Shown: positions 47,671-55,908, counted from the stretch's first letter. The stretch is 64,000 nt of DNA from Cricetomys ansorgei (GCA_026225945.1 JAMJFZ010001258.1:4125001-4189000); one strand, 5' to 3'. Program-made: numbers and translations. Notes: a model not told the origin generated them from the sequence alone.

Positions 47671-50600
47671 GCGAGCCCATGATGAAGCCAGAGGCCAACT
47701 CTGGGTGTTGCTTCTTGTCTTGAAACGGGCTCACTTCTCAGGGAGAGTGGCTGGCCACTGAGCCCCAGGGTCTATTTCTACCTCCTCAGTACTGGGATTA
47801 CAAGTGTGCAGCAGCTGTGGCTTTGTATGTGGATTTGGGGAACAGAACTCAAATCCTCGTGTTCACAGAGCTAGCCCCCACCTGTTCTGTTGTCCGAGCT
47901 CCCTCCCTCAGCCCTGCTTCTGGTCTTGCTGAAAGTCTTTGCTGACCTCCCTAAGATCCACGCTCCAGTCTCTTAAAAGATGGAGCCATCCAGTGCTCTT
48001 TCACGTGAACGGGTCCCTCACCACCCTGGCTCTCGGTTACGGGCATCGCCTTAGAGTTCCACAGCACATTCCTACCTGATACAGTCCGGGCTCACATTTT
48101 GAGTGCTTAGTCCTCATCGTGAAGGGCCACTGTGAGCGCTACAGAGCCTTTAAGAGGAGGTCATTCTGGTGCAAGCGGGTCACACAGCTGGCCCCTGAAC
48201 AATCTACCCAGCCCTGGTTTCGGCCTGCTTTCGCTCCTTCCCGGTCTGGACCATGTAGACAGCCACACTGCCTAATGTTCTCACAGCCAGGCTTTCCCCA
48301 CCAGGACAGGCTAAAAGCTCCCTGAAACCACGAGCCCCGAAAAACTCTTCTTCCCTTTCGGTCATAACGACACTAAACAATCAACATACACAGAGACCGT
48401 TAAGTCAAATCCCTAAAGTCTAGAGACCAACATCAGCCAAAGAGGTTGTTGGCTTGTTTTTCTTACTATGTTCTACTCCATTCCATGCCCCTAGGTCTTG
48501 GCGTTTGTATTGTCTGCAGGTGTTGGAATATGTGGAGGTTAATTGCTTATGATCTGCACGTGCTATCAGAACGTCTAAGGAGTTCTGAATCAATAAAAAC
48601 ACCTGAGCTCAGACTCTCAGGGTTCCACTGTCCAGTATAGTGCTGCCCATGACGATGGTTCCCTCTGCTGACGTCTGGTAGAGATTACACGTGTGAGAAT
48701 GTCTCTGTGTCATCCTTGGTGAGCCACCCCAGCTGCATATAACTACAGACTGCCATTGCCTTAAATCCACCACACAGCAGACCACACTCAGAGCATCCGT
48801 AAAGAATTAAGCTATTTTGAACTCAGTCTCTCTTTATGGTGGGGACTAGCTCTGTGTCCTTTCCTCTCCAGCCCCAAACCTGGATGAGGACCTTTTATCC
48901 AGTACTGTGATTAGTCGGGGGATTATCACGTGGCTTAATTCTGCCTGTTTGGTGCCCTCCTAGGAATTCTGCCAGATCCACGAGGGAAGAAGGGTACTCT
49001 CCCCACCTCCACCCCCACCAAGCTGGAAGGACAACACAGGGCAACCTTGCTGTGTGGTGGAAGCTAACCAACCAAAGCAAGCAAGCCTGAGAAGGAAGGC
49101 GACACTTGATTGGTTGATCCCCGAGACCCCAGCATCAATCCCTCACGATGCAATTTCCCCCTCCATCCTGTACGTCCCTCGGCCAGTTGATTCTCAAGCC
49201 TGCGTTCGCCACTTGAGACCAGCGACACCGAAGGAGGTGTGTTCTCACTCACCCTCCCGGGGCTGATGTCCAAAGCGTCGCAGACCACGATGGCGAAGTG
49301 CTTGGATCTCTCGAAGCTCCCTTTCCCGATGCTGTGAGAGCCGTCCAAGAGAAACAGGAAGTCGACCGCTGCCGAGCACCACATCACTGCGGACGGAGGG
49401 GCAGATGGAGGGAATTGTATGGCGCTTCGATGTTATGAAGACCACAGGGCCTGCCTGTGGGCACTCCTCACGCCACGGGATGTGCGCCTTGTGAGAGGGT
49501 CTTCTGGGCTGGTCACGGTCCCAGCCCTCGAGCCTCGTCATCTTAGGGGAGTACTCTGACATGAGAGACTCGGCGGTCATCTTAGGGGCACCCTCACAAG
49601 GGGGGCTCAAGCAACATCTTAGGGGGACCCTGACCACTGAGGCCTTTCTTCTACTCAGCATTGCTTGAGATGTCTCAGTTAGGGTTCACCCCGACCAAAA
49701 GCACCTTGGGGAGGAAAGGGCTTATTTGGCTGACATATCACAGGTCAACATCGAAGGAAGTCAGGGCAGGAGCCTGCAGGCAGGAGCTGATGCAGAGGCC
49801 ATGGAGGGGTGCTACTCACTGGCTTGCTCCCATGGCTTGCTCAGCCTGCTTTCTTATAGAACCCAGGACCACTGGCCCAGGGGTGGCACCGCCCACAATG
49901 GGCTGGGCCCTACCCAATAATCACCAATCAAGAAGATGTCCTACAGGCTTGCCAACAGCCAGATCTTACGGAGGCCTTTCCTCAGTTGTGCCCCTCCCCC
50001 ACCCAGATGACTATAGCCTGCATTAAGTTGGTATCAAACTAGCCAGCCCGAGATACCGCTGACATTCCTGTTTATTTCATCCTTTCGGCTCCCCGGCTAT
50101 TTTATGTCTTCCTGAGACTCCCAGCGCTGTACGACTCACCATTTAAGGCACAGAACTAACGTTTGCGTTAGTTTTTATTACTTATGTCATGCACCGACAG
50201 AGCCCGCCAGCAGCACCCATGGGTGGTGAAACACCTTCCACCACCTGGAGGAGAGAATCTGTACTTCCGTTGTCATCTAGCTCCAACTCTAATCCTAAGA
50301 GGTGTGTGCGTGTGTGCATGTGTACGTGTGTGCACACCCGCGTACATGTCCGTGCAGTGCAGAGGCTGGGCCAACATGTTCTTCTACTGCATTGTTTTAC
50401 CTTTTGACGCAGGGTCTCTCACTGAGCTTGGAGTTCATTGGCTGACCAGTGAACCTGCAGGATTCTGTCACACGACCTAGTGCTGGGAAGGCAGCGCCCC
50501 GCCTTCCCACGTGTGAGCACTGAGCACGGAAATGAGCACTACAGCCACTGAGTCACGGTCTCAGCCTGAGGTTTGTGTTTTCGTTCCGGACAGATGAGGG

Positions 50601-53600
50601 AAGCAGGAACGGTGTGATCCAGTACTTTCCAGAACAGTACCAGGACGTGGTGGAGCTGGGCATGAAACCTGAGTTCCCTCACACAGGAGGGTGGGAGGGC
50701 AGAGCAGCCAGGCAGAGCTTTGGGGAAAGCGCTAGTTTGGCTTGAGCAGGTAGAAGGAGAATGTGGCAGGAACTCAGAGTGTCTTGGCAGATGGCAGTCA
50801 GGTGACAGACTATCCTGAGACAGGCTAAGAAACTCAGCAACAGAGGGGGCTGCTGCGACGGTTCGGAGGTGAAGTCACTTGGCACCAGGCTTGCCAACCG
50901 AAGGTCAGTCCCCAGGACCCACATGGTAGCCTCTGACCTTCACGGGCATGTCATGCCATGTGTGTGCATACACTTCCACGAAACAAATAAATAAATGCAA
51001 TAAAAACTTAAAATTCAGTAACAAAGAAGTTGTTTTGTTGTTACTGCTTATAATTATTACTATTCTAACCAAGGAGAGTCACTGGGTAGGAGCTGTGGAA
51101 AGAACTGAATGGGGAGAAAGACTGGCCACACCATGAGAGGAACCGGGCCTGCACAGGGACTCTCAGGAGCAGCATGGCTTCCTGGGTCCACCGCACAGAG
51201 GTCTGAATAGCCGTGTGTTTGGAGGAGCAGGTAAGCTGAACTTACATTTGCTGGCCACTGCAATCTTCCCAGTGGTCTCTCTGCTCACATGGACTTCCTG
51301 AAGACAGAAGGATGGGGACGCTGGGAGAGAAAACACCAGAAGCGGTCATGACCTTGTAAGAGGGGAGGTGTCTATCTCTACACCATGTGACCTAAACGAA
51401 CAGGAAACACAGCGGAAGGCGGACATGTAGGGAAATCAATATTCCTGCCGCAAACATCACCAGAGAGCCGGGCTGGGGCTTGCAGGGCTGGTGTGTGGCT
51501 CAGTGGGAGAGCCCATGTGACCATGTATGCCGTCCTGGGTTTAGCACTCAGCCCCACCCCAAGCCCTAAATGGATAGCATTAAAAATCTCTGCACGTCCC
51601 TGAAGTGACGTTGTTATTTATATTTAAGTATCTTGTGGAGAAAAGTTTTTGTGGTTGTTTGTTTTTAACACCAGTTGGCTACGGAGAGACTGTGATCCTG
51701 GGGATTTCTGCCCTGATCACAGCTGTGTCCCCTCTGGGTACAGCTCTTTGCTGTGTATCCAGGGATGTTCTTGCGAGGTCCTCAATCCGCTGCTGAGTAC
51801 GATATCGCTATCATAAAACTTAAAATGCATAGAAGAGAAATTCTCAGGAGAGCACTAGGGTGAAAGTTCAAGGGGTTCAGGAATGCTTAAATGTGCAAAC
51901 TTATGTGACTAGACGTAAAATTTAAATATAATTGAGAAAGGATTCAATTGGGAATTTCCCCCGCAGTGGTGATTCTGTAAACTGATGAAAGCTTTCTAGA
52001 GAACAATTTGGCTAGGTGAATTAAGAACCATAAGAACGGTTGTATCCTTTGACCCTGTATCATCGTCACTGGAATCAAATCACTGTTGACGTGAGAGGGA
52101 GGTGTGGGGTAAGGCCCTCTCCGTCAATGTCTCTGTGCTAGAGAGACACCTGACGGACAGAAATACGTGAGAAACGTCGACATATTTACCGATATAGCTA
52201 ATATGACCCAGAGCTTAAGTGTTTGGGGGTGGCATGTTCATTGATGAGTTTCTTGTGCTTTCTCATACTCAGTTAAGTTATAATGGTATAGGAGCAGCTA
52301 GGAATTAATTTATAAAGACTTTGGGGCTGAGGGTGTAGCTAAGTGGTAGAAGGCTTGGGTGTTAGCCATGAGGCTGTGAGGTCAATTTCTGGAACCCCAA
52401 ATTTAAATAAAAGCAAGAAATAAACTTTAAAGGTGGGGATAACCTATAAAAGGGGCCCCGGGACTGTTGGATGATGACTTGGCCCGAAGGCATCGAGCGA
52501 GCTATTCTGAAAAGCTAGCTTCCCTCTGCAACTTCAAAGCAGGGGTATCTGGTTGCAGAAGTGTGCGTGGAGCTGCTGTATCGATGTACTACAACCAATG
52601 GCAACACAGACAGAGGGAAACAAGCCGGGAGGGAGAGCCCTGCACATAGGGCAGATGAAGCATCTTGACGGTGAGGAGCTGCTGGGATGGGGCCAAGGGC
52701 GGAGCCAGGTGGGAAGAAGATTCCCACAGCTCAGCAATGGGTTTGCAACTGCCAGGAAGCTGGTTACAAGCCAGACACTGAAAGAACACAGTGGGCTTGG
52801 AATAACACCAACTCAGGATGCTACTGGTCAGCCCGGACACTCAGCAACTGGCAGGCTAGCCCCCTGCTACCTTCCTGGCTTCTCTCTAGACACCAGGCTC
52901 CAGTGAACACTACTCTGGTCTCCGTTCCAGCTGATAGTTCCTGCCCCCATCACTTGCTGAGGCAGCACTAAGCTCCACAGTCTCAAGCTATGGGGTATTC
53001 GATCTCGGACAGGCTTTCTACTTCATTGCACTGGAGACCATCAAGGACCTGCCAGCTCATGGAGAAGGCTGCAGCTCCTCCCATAATCCCATGGGGGGAC
53101 CTCAGCTCCTTGGAAACCCCTGAGCATTGGAACATTCATTGTCTTCCACACTCACAGAACCTACTCTTTGCTTGCATTTCACAGACGCTAAAGTTTCCAG
53201 AAATCAAGTCTCTGAGTTATTGACAAAGAGCTCAGCAGTCAAAGACACACCGCGACCACACAGCAAACACAAAAGTACTGTCCGCTTTTAAAGAGTTAGT
53301 GGGGAACCCAAAACCCACATCCCTGAGATAGGAGCACTGGCGAGAGCCATGGCCAGAAGCCACCTGTAAACACGACACTCAGCTCACTGTGCCGCTCTGC
53401 AGCACTTGCTGAAGAATTAGAGCAAGTACCAGGATTCAGGAGAGCCTGTCTTCAGTCTGGGTGACACGCAGCGCTGTTGGCACACCACTGAACAGGAAGA
53501 GGCTACTTGCTTTAGCTGCTTCTAGCTGAGTTGGCAGCCTCTCTTCTAAAGACCATCTGCCAAGGTTCCAGAACTTCACTTTCCTGGAGAGCAGGTGATG

Positions 53601-55898
53601 CTAACGCAGACAATACTGAGAACCACAGATGTAAGCAAACATTCACTCACAGATAGAGTCCAGGCCTAGACAGAGATCCTCCATAGTCCTGTCTCCTGAG
53701 AGGAGCCACAGTGAGTCAGCAGGCCTGGGTGTCAGTTCCAGTCACGCTACCAATATCTGGGTCACCTCTGGTTAGCTATATGTCCTCTTTGGATCCCAGG
53801 GTCTCACTTGTATGGAGTGCTGGACAGATCAAGTGTGTCAACAGAGCCAAGAAGAAAAGCACCATCAGATGACAGATCAGAACTCAGGCTGGGGGTACTG
53901 ACGAGAAACCTTATGTAGAATGTATTTCCCAAGACGGCTCAGCAGACACCAGCCCCTAGTGAGATTGTACACCTCCCTGGCTTGGAGATGGGATGAAGAG
54001 GACCAAACAGCCTCTATTTCCAACCTTTCTGTTCTCAGGGGGCAGGCACGAGGTAACCAGAGTCGACTCAGCAAATATCTGCTCTCTGAAACGCAGACTA
54101 GGGAAGATCACCATCTCAGAGGCTTCAGTCCGATGCCTCTGTTCTACAGAAGAGCACCCCTGGCTGGGCTTGCACAGCTGAGGTGTCAGGGTTCTTATTT
54201 CTTGTTCTTGTTTCTGGAATGATCGCCTGCAGACACTCTATCTCAGTTCACCCTCGAGGAGGCTACAACTTAGGAGGGGCAAAGTAGGAGACTAACAGAA
54301 GGAGCTCTGAGCCTATGTATCCGTCTACTTCTGGAGCACAAGATCTACTTCGAGGCACAGAGGTCACACGGTGATAAGTAAGTGGCCTACAGAGTCGACC
54401 CGATGGGAGCCAGCCTACAGAGTCCTCCCAGTGGGATCCAGTCTATAGAGTGCTCCTGGTGGGATCCAGTCTACAGAGTCCTCCCTGTGGGATCCAGTCT
54501 ACAGAGTCCTCCTGGTGGGATCCAGTCTACAGAGTCCTTCCTGTGGGATCCAGTCTACAGAGTCCTCCCAGTGGGATCCTGCCTACAGAGTTCTCCCAGT
54601 GGGATCCAGCCTACAGAGACCTCCCGGTGGGATCCTACCTATAGAGACCTCCTGGTGGGATCCTGCCTACAGAGTCCTCCCAGTGGGATCAAGTCTACAG
54701 AGTCCTCCCGGTGGGAGCCAGCCTACAGAGACCTCCCGGTGGGATCCTACCTACAGAGACCTCCTGGTGGGATCCTACCTACAGAGACCTCCTGGTGGGA
54801 TCCAGCCTACAGAGTCCTCCCGGTGGGAGCCAGCCTACAGAGTCCTCCCAGTGGGAGCCATCAGCTGCCAAAGTCACAGAAGTAAAGTCAGATCTGTGCC
54901 AGGCACCACAGGGCAGAGGCTCTGTGTGGGGTGAATAGGGAACTGGCATCACCTGGGAGCCCAGAGGGGCTGTGCAGGCACTAAGGGGTGGGCAGGATGG
55001 GGGAAGCTGTGCGGGGCACTAAGGGGTGGGCAGGATGGGTGAGCTGTGCAGGGCACTAAGGGGTGGGCAGGGTGGGGTGGTCTGGGGCAGAGGAGCTGTG
55101 TGGGGCACTAAGGGGTGGCAGAATGGGGTGGTCCGGGGCAGAGTGGCCAGCAGGACTCAGAACCTCTGTGGAGAGGAGAAAGCAGGTGCTTCACAGGAAG
55201 AGATGCCGCAGAGGGCTCACAGAGACAAGATCTGAGGAGCAGAGTCACCTAGGGGCTTTGGGTGGGGGCAGACCAGCTGCCAGATGGGATCAGATTGTGC
55301 ACTGAAAAGGCCGCCATGGGGAGGATGGCACTGGGGGAGGGGTGGAGTCAAGCCCAGGAGGCGACTGTAGAAGTCCAAGCAGAAGATGGGGCCTAGGCTA
55401 GGGAGACTGCCGGGCAGTGGAGACGCAGAGTCAAGACACAAAAGTTAAGGTCAGGGCTAGGAAGTGGCTGGGTGGGCTAAGCACTCACTATAGCAGCTGA
55501 GGACCTGAGTTCGGGTCCCAGCACCCACCAGAAGCTGGGAGCAGGGGTGTGTCCTAACTCCAGCACCGACAGGGACAGGACAGCCCAGGCGCTCGCTGGC
55601 CAGCCGCCGAGCTGAAAGGGTGAGTTGTGGGTTCAGCAAAAGGCCTCACCTCAAAAACTAAAGAGGAGGGTGAGAGGAAGACACCGACATCAACCTCCGG
55701 CCTCCACAGAAGCACACATGGTCGCACACCCCTCCTCCTCTCCACACAGGCAAATATTTAAAAAAAAAAAAAAATGAAGTTAAAGCCAGTGGGGTTAGAA
55801 ACAAACAAAAGCCTCAAAATTCAGAGCCCGCCAAAGAACACCTTACCTCTGGAGAGCAGGAGGATGCACACGGCTGGCAGACAGAGGGATGGGAGCAT
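28804..55898 (-). CDS. VWA2: VWA2 (AMACO), gene-level entry; one micro-exon not found
   Basis: VWA2 is a secreted, disulfide-linked basement-membrane protein. Minus-strand coding exons, in order: 55898-55847, [small exon missing], 51297-51246, 49386-49253, 45063-44954, 40216-40025, 39344-39211, 38668-38536, 36093-36038, 34113-34006, 33159-32587, 30644-30093, 29773-29648, 28880-28804. Domain order: signal peptide, VWA domain 1, cysteine-rich linker, EGF1, VWA domain 2 in one 573-nt exon, VWA domain 3 in one 552-nt exon, EGF2, short tail. Apart from the missing piece, all phases agree and all introns are GT-AG. The expected product is about 770 residues, versus about 755 in human. Only the first A domain keeps the full set of MIDAS residues. 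The family call rests on residue-level match in every exon. Confidence 0.95.
28881..29647 (-). other. VWA2: VWA2 last intron, nothing recognised
   Basis: Unique-looking intron between the EGF2 exon and the terminal exon. Confidence 0.55.
29648..29773 (-). CDS. VWA2: VWA2 exon, EGF-like module 2
   Basis: 126 nt, acceptor CTCTTGCAG, donor GTGAGT. It encodes EAKQPVNLCKPSPCMNEGTC, YLCECQGGWEGPHCEN. Six cysteines in EGF spacing. Confidence 0.95.
29774..30092 (-). other. VWA2: VWA2 intron, nothing recognised
   Basis: 319-bp intron between A domain 3 and EGF2 exons. Confidence 0.6.
30093..30644 (-). CDS. VWA2: VWA2 exon, whole A domain 3
   Basis: 552-nt phase 1-1 exon, acceptor TGCTCCTCCAG, donor GTGAGT. 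It encodes GCQAQSLDLVFLLDTSASVG, MTVRRGARPGVPKAVVMLTG, KLRNNGISVLVVSVG, RRLAGPRDSLLHVAAY. DTSAS is an intact DxSxS, but the downstream aspartate of TDG is Gly (LTGGGG). A long plus-strand open frame here is a shadow. Confidence 0.96.
30645..32586 (-). other. VWA2: VWA2 intron of 1.9 kb
   Basis: Only a GTGTACACGTGAGCATG-type alternating tract at 32197-32275 and a short CA run at 30936 stand out. Confidence 0.6.
32197..32275. repeat. Alternating purine-pyrimidine tract
   Basis: Repeated GAGCATGTGTACACGTG and GTGTGCACATGTGTGCATG words, partly palindromic and Z-DNA-prone. Confidence 0.75.
32587..33159 (-). CDS. VWA2: VWA2 exon, whole A domain 2
   Basis: 573-nt phase 1-1 exon, acceptor ATCCCCACAG, donor GTAAGA. 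It encodes SLECRIDVLFLLDSSVGTT through ITGSPKHVMVYADSQDLFSQ and ELQRRLCSQ. The metal-site motif is DSSVG instead of DxSxS, and the later TDG is replaced by LTGSHS, so classical MIDAS metal binding is doubtful; the human domain shares this. Confidence 0.96.
33160..34005 (-). other. VWA2: VWA2 intron of 0.85 kb
   Basis: An ancient MIR-like patch may lie at 33590-33690 (CTCACCGTGTGCTGGGCACG); nothing else recognised. Confidence 0.5.
34006..34113 (-). CDS. VWA2: VWA2 exon, EGF-like module 1
   Basis: 108 nt encoding a six-cysteine EGF module: GPCDSRPCQNGGTC, RYHCLCPLAFGG, VNC. Acceptor CTGACAG, donor GTATGT. The phase 1-1 exon is typical of EGF modules. Confidence 0.95.
34114..36037 (-). other. 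VWA2: VWA2 intron of 1.9 kb, nothing recognised
   Basis: A run of ten C residues at 34864 is the only low-complexity sequence noticed. Confidence 0.5.
36038..36093 (-). CDS. VWA2: VWA2 exon, short linker before EGF1
   Basis: 56 nt, acceptor TTGTAG, donor GTATGA. It encodes SWKRRFQSHPATCYRTICP. Phase 2 in and phase 1 out join cleanly on both sides. Confidence 0.92.
36287..36457 (+). repeat. B1 SINE with internal duplication
   Basis: CCCAGCACTCGGGAGGCAGAG, split as two overlapping words, and GAATTCGAGGCCAGCTGGTC are B1. A TTCTAGGACAGCTA word is repeated inside, followed by AAACCCTGGCTCGG and an A-tail. Confidence 0.88.
36541..36800 (+). repeat. Interspersed repeat, possibly LTR-like, copy A
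   Basis: Shares ordered blocks with 48488-48735: TGTATTGTTTGCAGGTGTTG, ATGATCTGCACGTGCTA, ATCAATAA, CTGTCCAGTAT, CCCTCTGCTGA. The AATAA near the middle would suit an LTR poly(A) region. Family not assigned. Confidence 0.7.
36888..36985 (+). repeat. MIR-like ancient SINE fragment
   Basis: CTGGATCCAGCTATGTGACC followed by CTCTGGTCTTCAGTTCCCTC fits the MIR core and 3' half. Confidence 0.5.
37518..37668 (+). repeat. B1 SINE
   Basis: Well preserved: CTGTGGTGGCGCACACCTTT, GAGGCAGAGGCAGGTGGATC, GCCAGCCTGGTCTACAGAGT, then an A-rich tail. Confidence 0.95.
38536..38668 (-). CDS. VWA2: VWA2 exon, cysteine-rich linker
   Basis: 133 nt, acceptor CTGATACAG, donor GTTTGT. It encodes DCRMEAHPCERKTLETFREF, APCWKGSR and ARCPFYR/S. 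Four cysteines lie between A1 and EGF1, as in the family. Confidence 0.93.
38669..39210 (-). other. VWA2: VWA2 intron, nothing recognised
   Basis: 542-bp intron with good splice ends. Confidence 0.55.
39211..39344 (-). CDS. VWA2: VWA2 exon, end of A domain 1
   Basis: 134 nt. It encodes KWDELLTLASEPQEQHVLL, then EDATNGLLSTLGGLALC. The C-terminal helix and closing cysteine of the A domain are visible. Donor GTAGGA. Confidence 0.94.
39345..40024 (-). other. VWA2: VWA2 intron, nothing recognised
   Basis: 680-bp intron. A purine-rich stretch at 39750-39820 gives chance frames only. Confidence 0.55.
40025..40216 (-). CDS. VWA2: VWA2 exon, A domain 1 core
   Basis: 192 nt, acceptor GGTCTTCAG, donor GTAAGA. 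It encodes GGRTETGLALKRL, PQVLIIVTDGKSQG and VVVFAVGVRFP. Here T of GGRTET and D of VTDG complete the MIDAS of domain 1. Confidence 0.95.
40372..40484. repeat. 36-bp tandem array, about 3 copies
   Basis: Units start at 40396, 40432 and 40468 with GTCTGTGAAGTCACAACTCA; a partial unit precedes. Each copy carries TGAAGTCA, one base from a CRE palindrome. Confidence 0.88.
42262..42298. repeat. Interrupted poly(C) run
   Basis: C-runs broken by single A bases; the complementary strand (VWA2 sense) is G-run sequence with quadruplex potential. Confidence 0.85.
43113..43362. repeat. 50-bp tandem array, 5 copies
   Basis: Five units of exactly 50 bp, starts at 43113, 43163, 43213, 43263 and 43313, each beginning AACATC(A/G)GGGGTAG. 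No indels. Confidence 0.95.
43853..43985 (+). repeat. B2/B3-type SINE fragment
   Basis: GAGGCTCTCTTAGCGAGG and GACCTGAGTTCAGTTCCCAG followed by CACCCACAT match the tRNA-derived head; the tail is missing. Confidence 0.65.
44688..44815 (+). repeat. B1 SINE
   Basis: GGGTGTGGCGGTACAAGCCT, GATCCCAGCACTCAGGGAGG, CTGGCCTGGACTACACAGCG in order. Confidence 0.88.
44828..44948. repeat. 37-bp direct duplication around a GT/GA/G microsatellite
   Basis: GCTAACTTCCCTGTTGGCATG starts at 44828 and 44912 (counting the shared word), each followed by GC(A/G)CTCCTCA. Between them lies GTGTGTGTGAGAG, a run of G and GAGAGA. The second copy ends 6 bases from a VWA2 splice donor. Confidence 0.9.
44954..45063 (-). 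CDS. VWA2: VWA2 exon, A domain 1 second part
   Basis: 110 nt, acceptor CCTACAG, donor GTATGT. It encodes VRVGALQFSSTPHLEFPLDS, then RQEVKAGIQRIVFK. The intron side of its donor is a 37-bp segment duplicated on the far side of a GT/GA microsatellite. Confidence 0.93.
47609..47674. repeat. (TG)n(AG)n microsatellite
   Basis: Pure TG run followed by AG run with one CAG interruption. Confidence 0.95.
47680..47910 (-). repeat. B4-like composite SINE
   Basis: TGGCTGGCCACTGAGCCCCAG, split as two words, AGTACTGGGATTACAAGTGTG and GAACTCAAATCCTCGTG in this order resemble antisense B4. Confidence 0.55.
48488..48735 (+). repeat. Interspersed repeat, possibly LTR-like, copy B
   Basis: Second copy of the 36541-36800 element, with GTATTGTCTGCAGGTGTTGG, ATGATCTGCACGTGCTATC and AATCAATAAAAACACC in the same order and orientation. 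Confidence 0.7.
49253..49386 (-). CDS. VWA2: VWA2 exon, start of A domain 1 with MIDAS motif
   Basis: Encodes MWCSAAVDFLFLLDGSHSIG, then FERSKHFAIVVCDALDISPG. DGSHS is a perfect DxSxS metal-site signature. Acceptor GTCCGCAG, donor GTGAGT. Confidence 0.94.
49664..50047 (+). repeat. Rodent interspersed repeat, copy 2
   Basis: Near-complete copy of the element at 2398-2800, from TCTCAGTTAGGGTTCACC to AACTAGCCAGCCC. The GCAGGAGCTGATGCAGAGGC block is identical in both. Confidence 0.85.
50385..50530 (-). repeat. B4-like SINE fragment
   Basis: GCAGGGTCTCTCACTGAGCT, TTGGCTGACCAGTGAACCTG, CCTAGTGCTGGGAAGGCAG fit an antisense B4/B1 body. Confidence 0.55.
50855..51015 (+). repeat. tRNA-derived SINE (B4/RSINE-like)
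   Basis: AGTCACTTGGCACCAGGCTT, CCCCAGGACCCACATGG and a tail AATAAATAAATGCAATAAA. Confidence 0.65.
51246..51297 (-). CDS. VWA2: VWA2 exon, mature N-terminus
   Basis: 52 nt, acceptor CTGTCTTCAG, donor GTAAGT. It reads EVHVSRETTGKIAVASK plus one base and joins to the A1 exon as SK-L-MWCSAAVD. The family sequence has Met where this join gives Leu. Confidence 0.88.
51477..51575 (+). repeat. ID-like SINE, diverged
   Basis: GTGTGTGGCTCAGTGGGAGAG with CTGGGTTTAGCACTCAGCCC resembles a tRNA-Ala-derived ID head. Confidence 0.5.
52318..52425 (+). repeat. ID-like SINE
   Basis: GGGGCTGAGGGTGTAGCTAAG, read as overlapping words, with GTGGTAGAAGGCTTGGGTGT and an AAATAAAAGCAAG tail. Confidence 0.7.
53715..53800 (+). 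repeat. MIR-like ancient SINE fragment
   Basis: GGTGTCAGTTCCAGTCACGC and GTCACCTCTGGTTAGCTAT resemble a worn MIR core. Confidence 0.35.
54386..54861. repeat. 28-bp tandem array, 17 copies
   Basis: Seventeen units of exactly 28 bp, each starting CCTACAGAG (or CTATAGAG variant) and ending GTGGGATCCAG/T or GTGGGAGCCAG. No indel in 476 bp. Many BamHI words. All plus frames are open, which produces the 167-residue frame beginning at 54382. Confidence 0.96.
54966..55146. repeat. G-rich imperfect array around GGGCACTAAGGGGTG
   Basis: Four copies of GCACTAAGGGGTGGGCAGGATGG-like text, cited here in part only, with spacing of about 37-56 bp. Confidence 0.85.
55448..55773 (+). repeat. Composite SINE (B4-like) with A-tail
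   Basis: AAGTGGCTGGGTGGGCTAAG head, GACCTGAGTTCGGGTCCCAG B-box-like segment, CTCCGGCCTCCACAGAAGC and a run of 15 A. Confidence 0.7.
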
Positions 55899-55908
55899 GT
55901 TGCTGGAC
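55847..55908 (-). CDS. VWA2: VWA2 exon with start codon and signal peptide
   Basis: Acceptor at 55910-55909 after a pyrimidine tract, ATG at 55898-55896, donor GTAAGG after 55847. Coding bases are 55898-55847; the first ten bases are 5' UTR. It encodes MLPSLCLPAVCILLLSR, a hydrophobic secretion signal. It ends one base into a codon, so the next exon must supply 3n+2 bases before the phase-0 exon at 51297. Confidence 0.88.

Larger units (their letters stand above)
45064..49252 (-). other. VWA2: VWA2 intron of 4.2 kb
   Basis: Contains a TG/AG microsatellite (47609-47674), a B4-like element and repeat copy B (48488-48735). Nothing gene-like. Confidence 0.65.
49387..51245 (-). other. VWA2: VWA2 intron of 1.9 kb
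   Basis: Largely repeats: the 400-bp repeat copy 2, a TG patch (50301-50345) and two tRNA-derived SINEs. Confidence 0.65.
51298..55846 (-). other. VWA2: VWA2 intron interval that should hide a micro-exon
   Basis: Reading frame requires an exon of 3n+2 nt here. A candidate at 54986-54959 has good splice ends but is 28 nt, the wrong phase. The interval also holds ID-like SINEs, the 28-bp array, a G-rich array and a B4-like SINE. Confidence 0.6.

Noticed and set aside
52318..52425. tRNA gene
   Set aside because: The A-box-like sequence belongs to an ID-type SINE with an A-rich tail; no intact cloverleaf was seen.
54382..54934. 139- and 167-residue repetitive frames resembling a secreted repeat protein
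   Set aside because: All plus frames are open because the 28-bp unit has no stop in any phase. The array is antisense and intronic to VWA2, with no supporting gene structure.
54959..54986. 28-nt candidate for the missing VWA2 micro-exon
   Set aside because: AG and GT ends fit, but 28 nt leaves the wrong phase for the exon at 51297 and the sequence lies in a G-rich array. The encoded residues do not match the expected PPSLPL segment.
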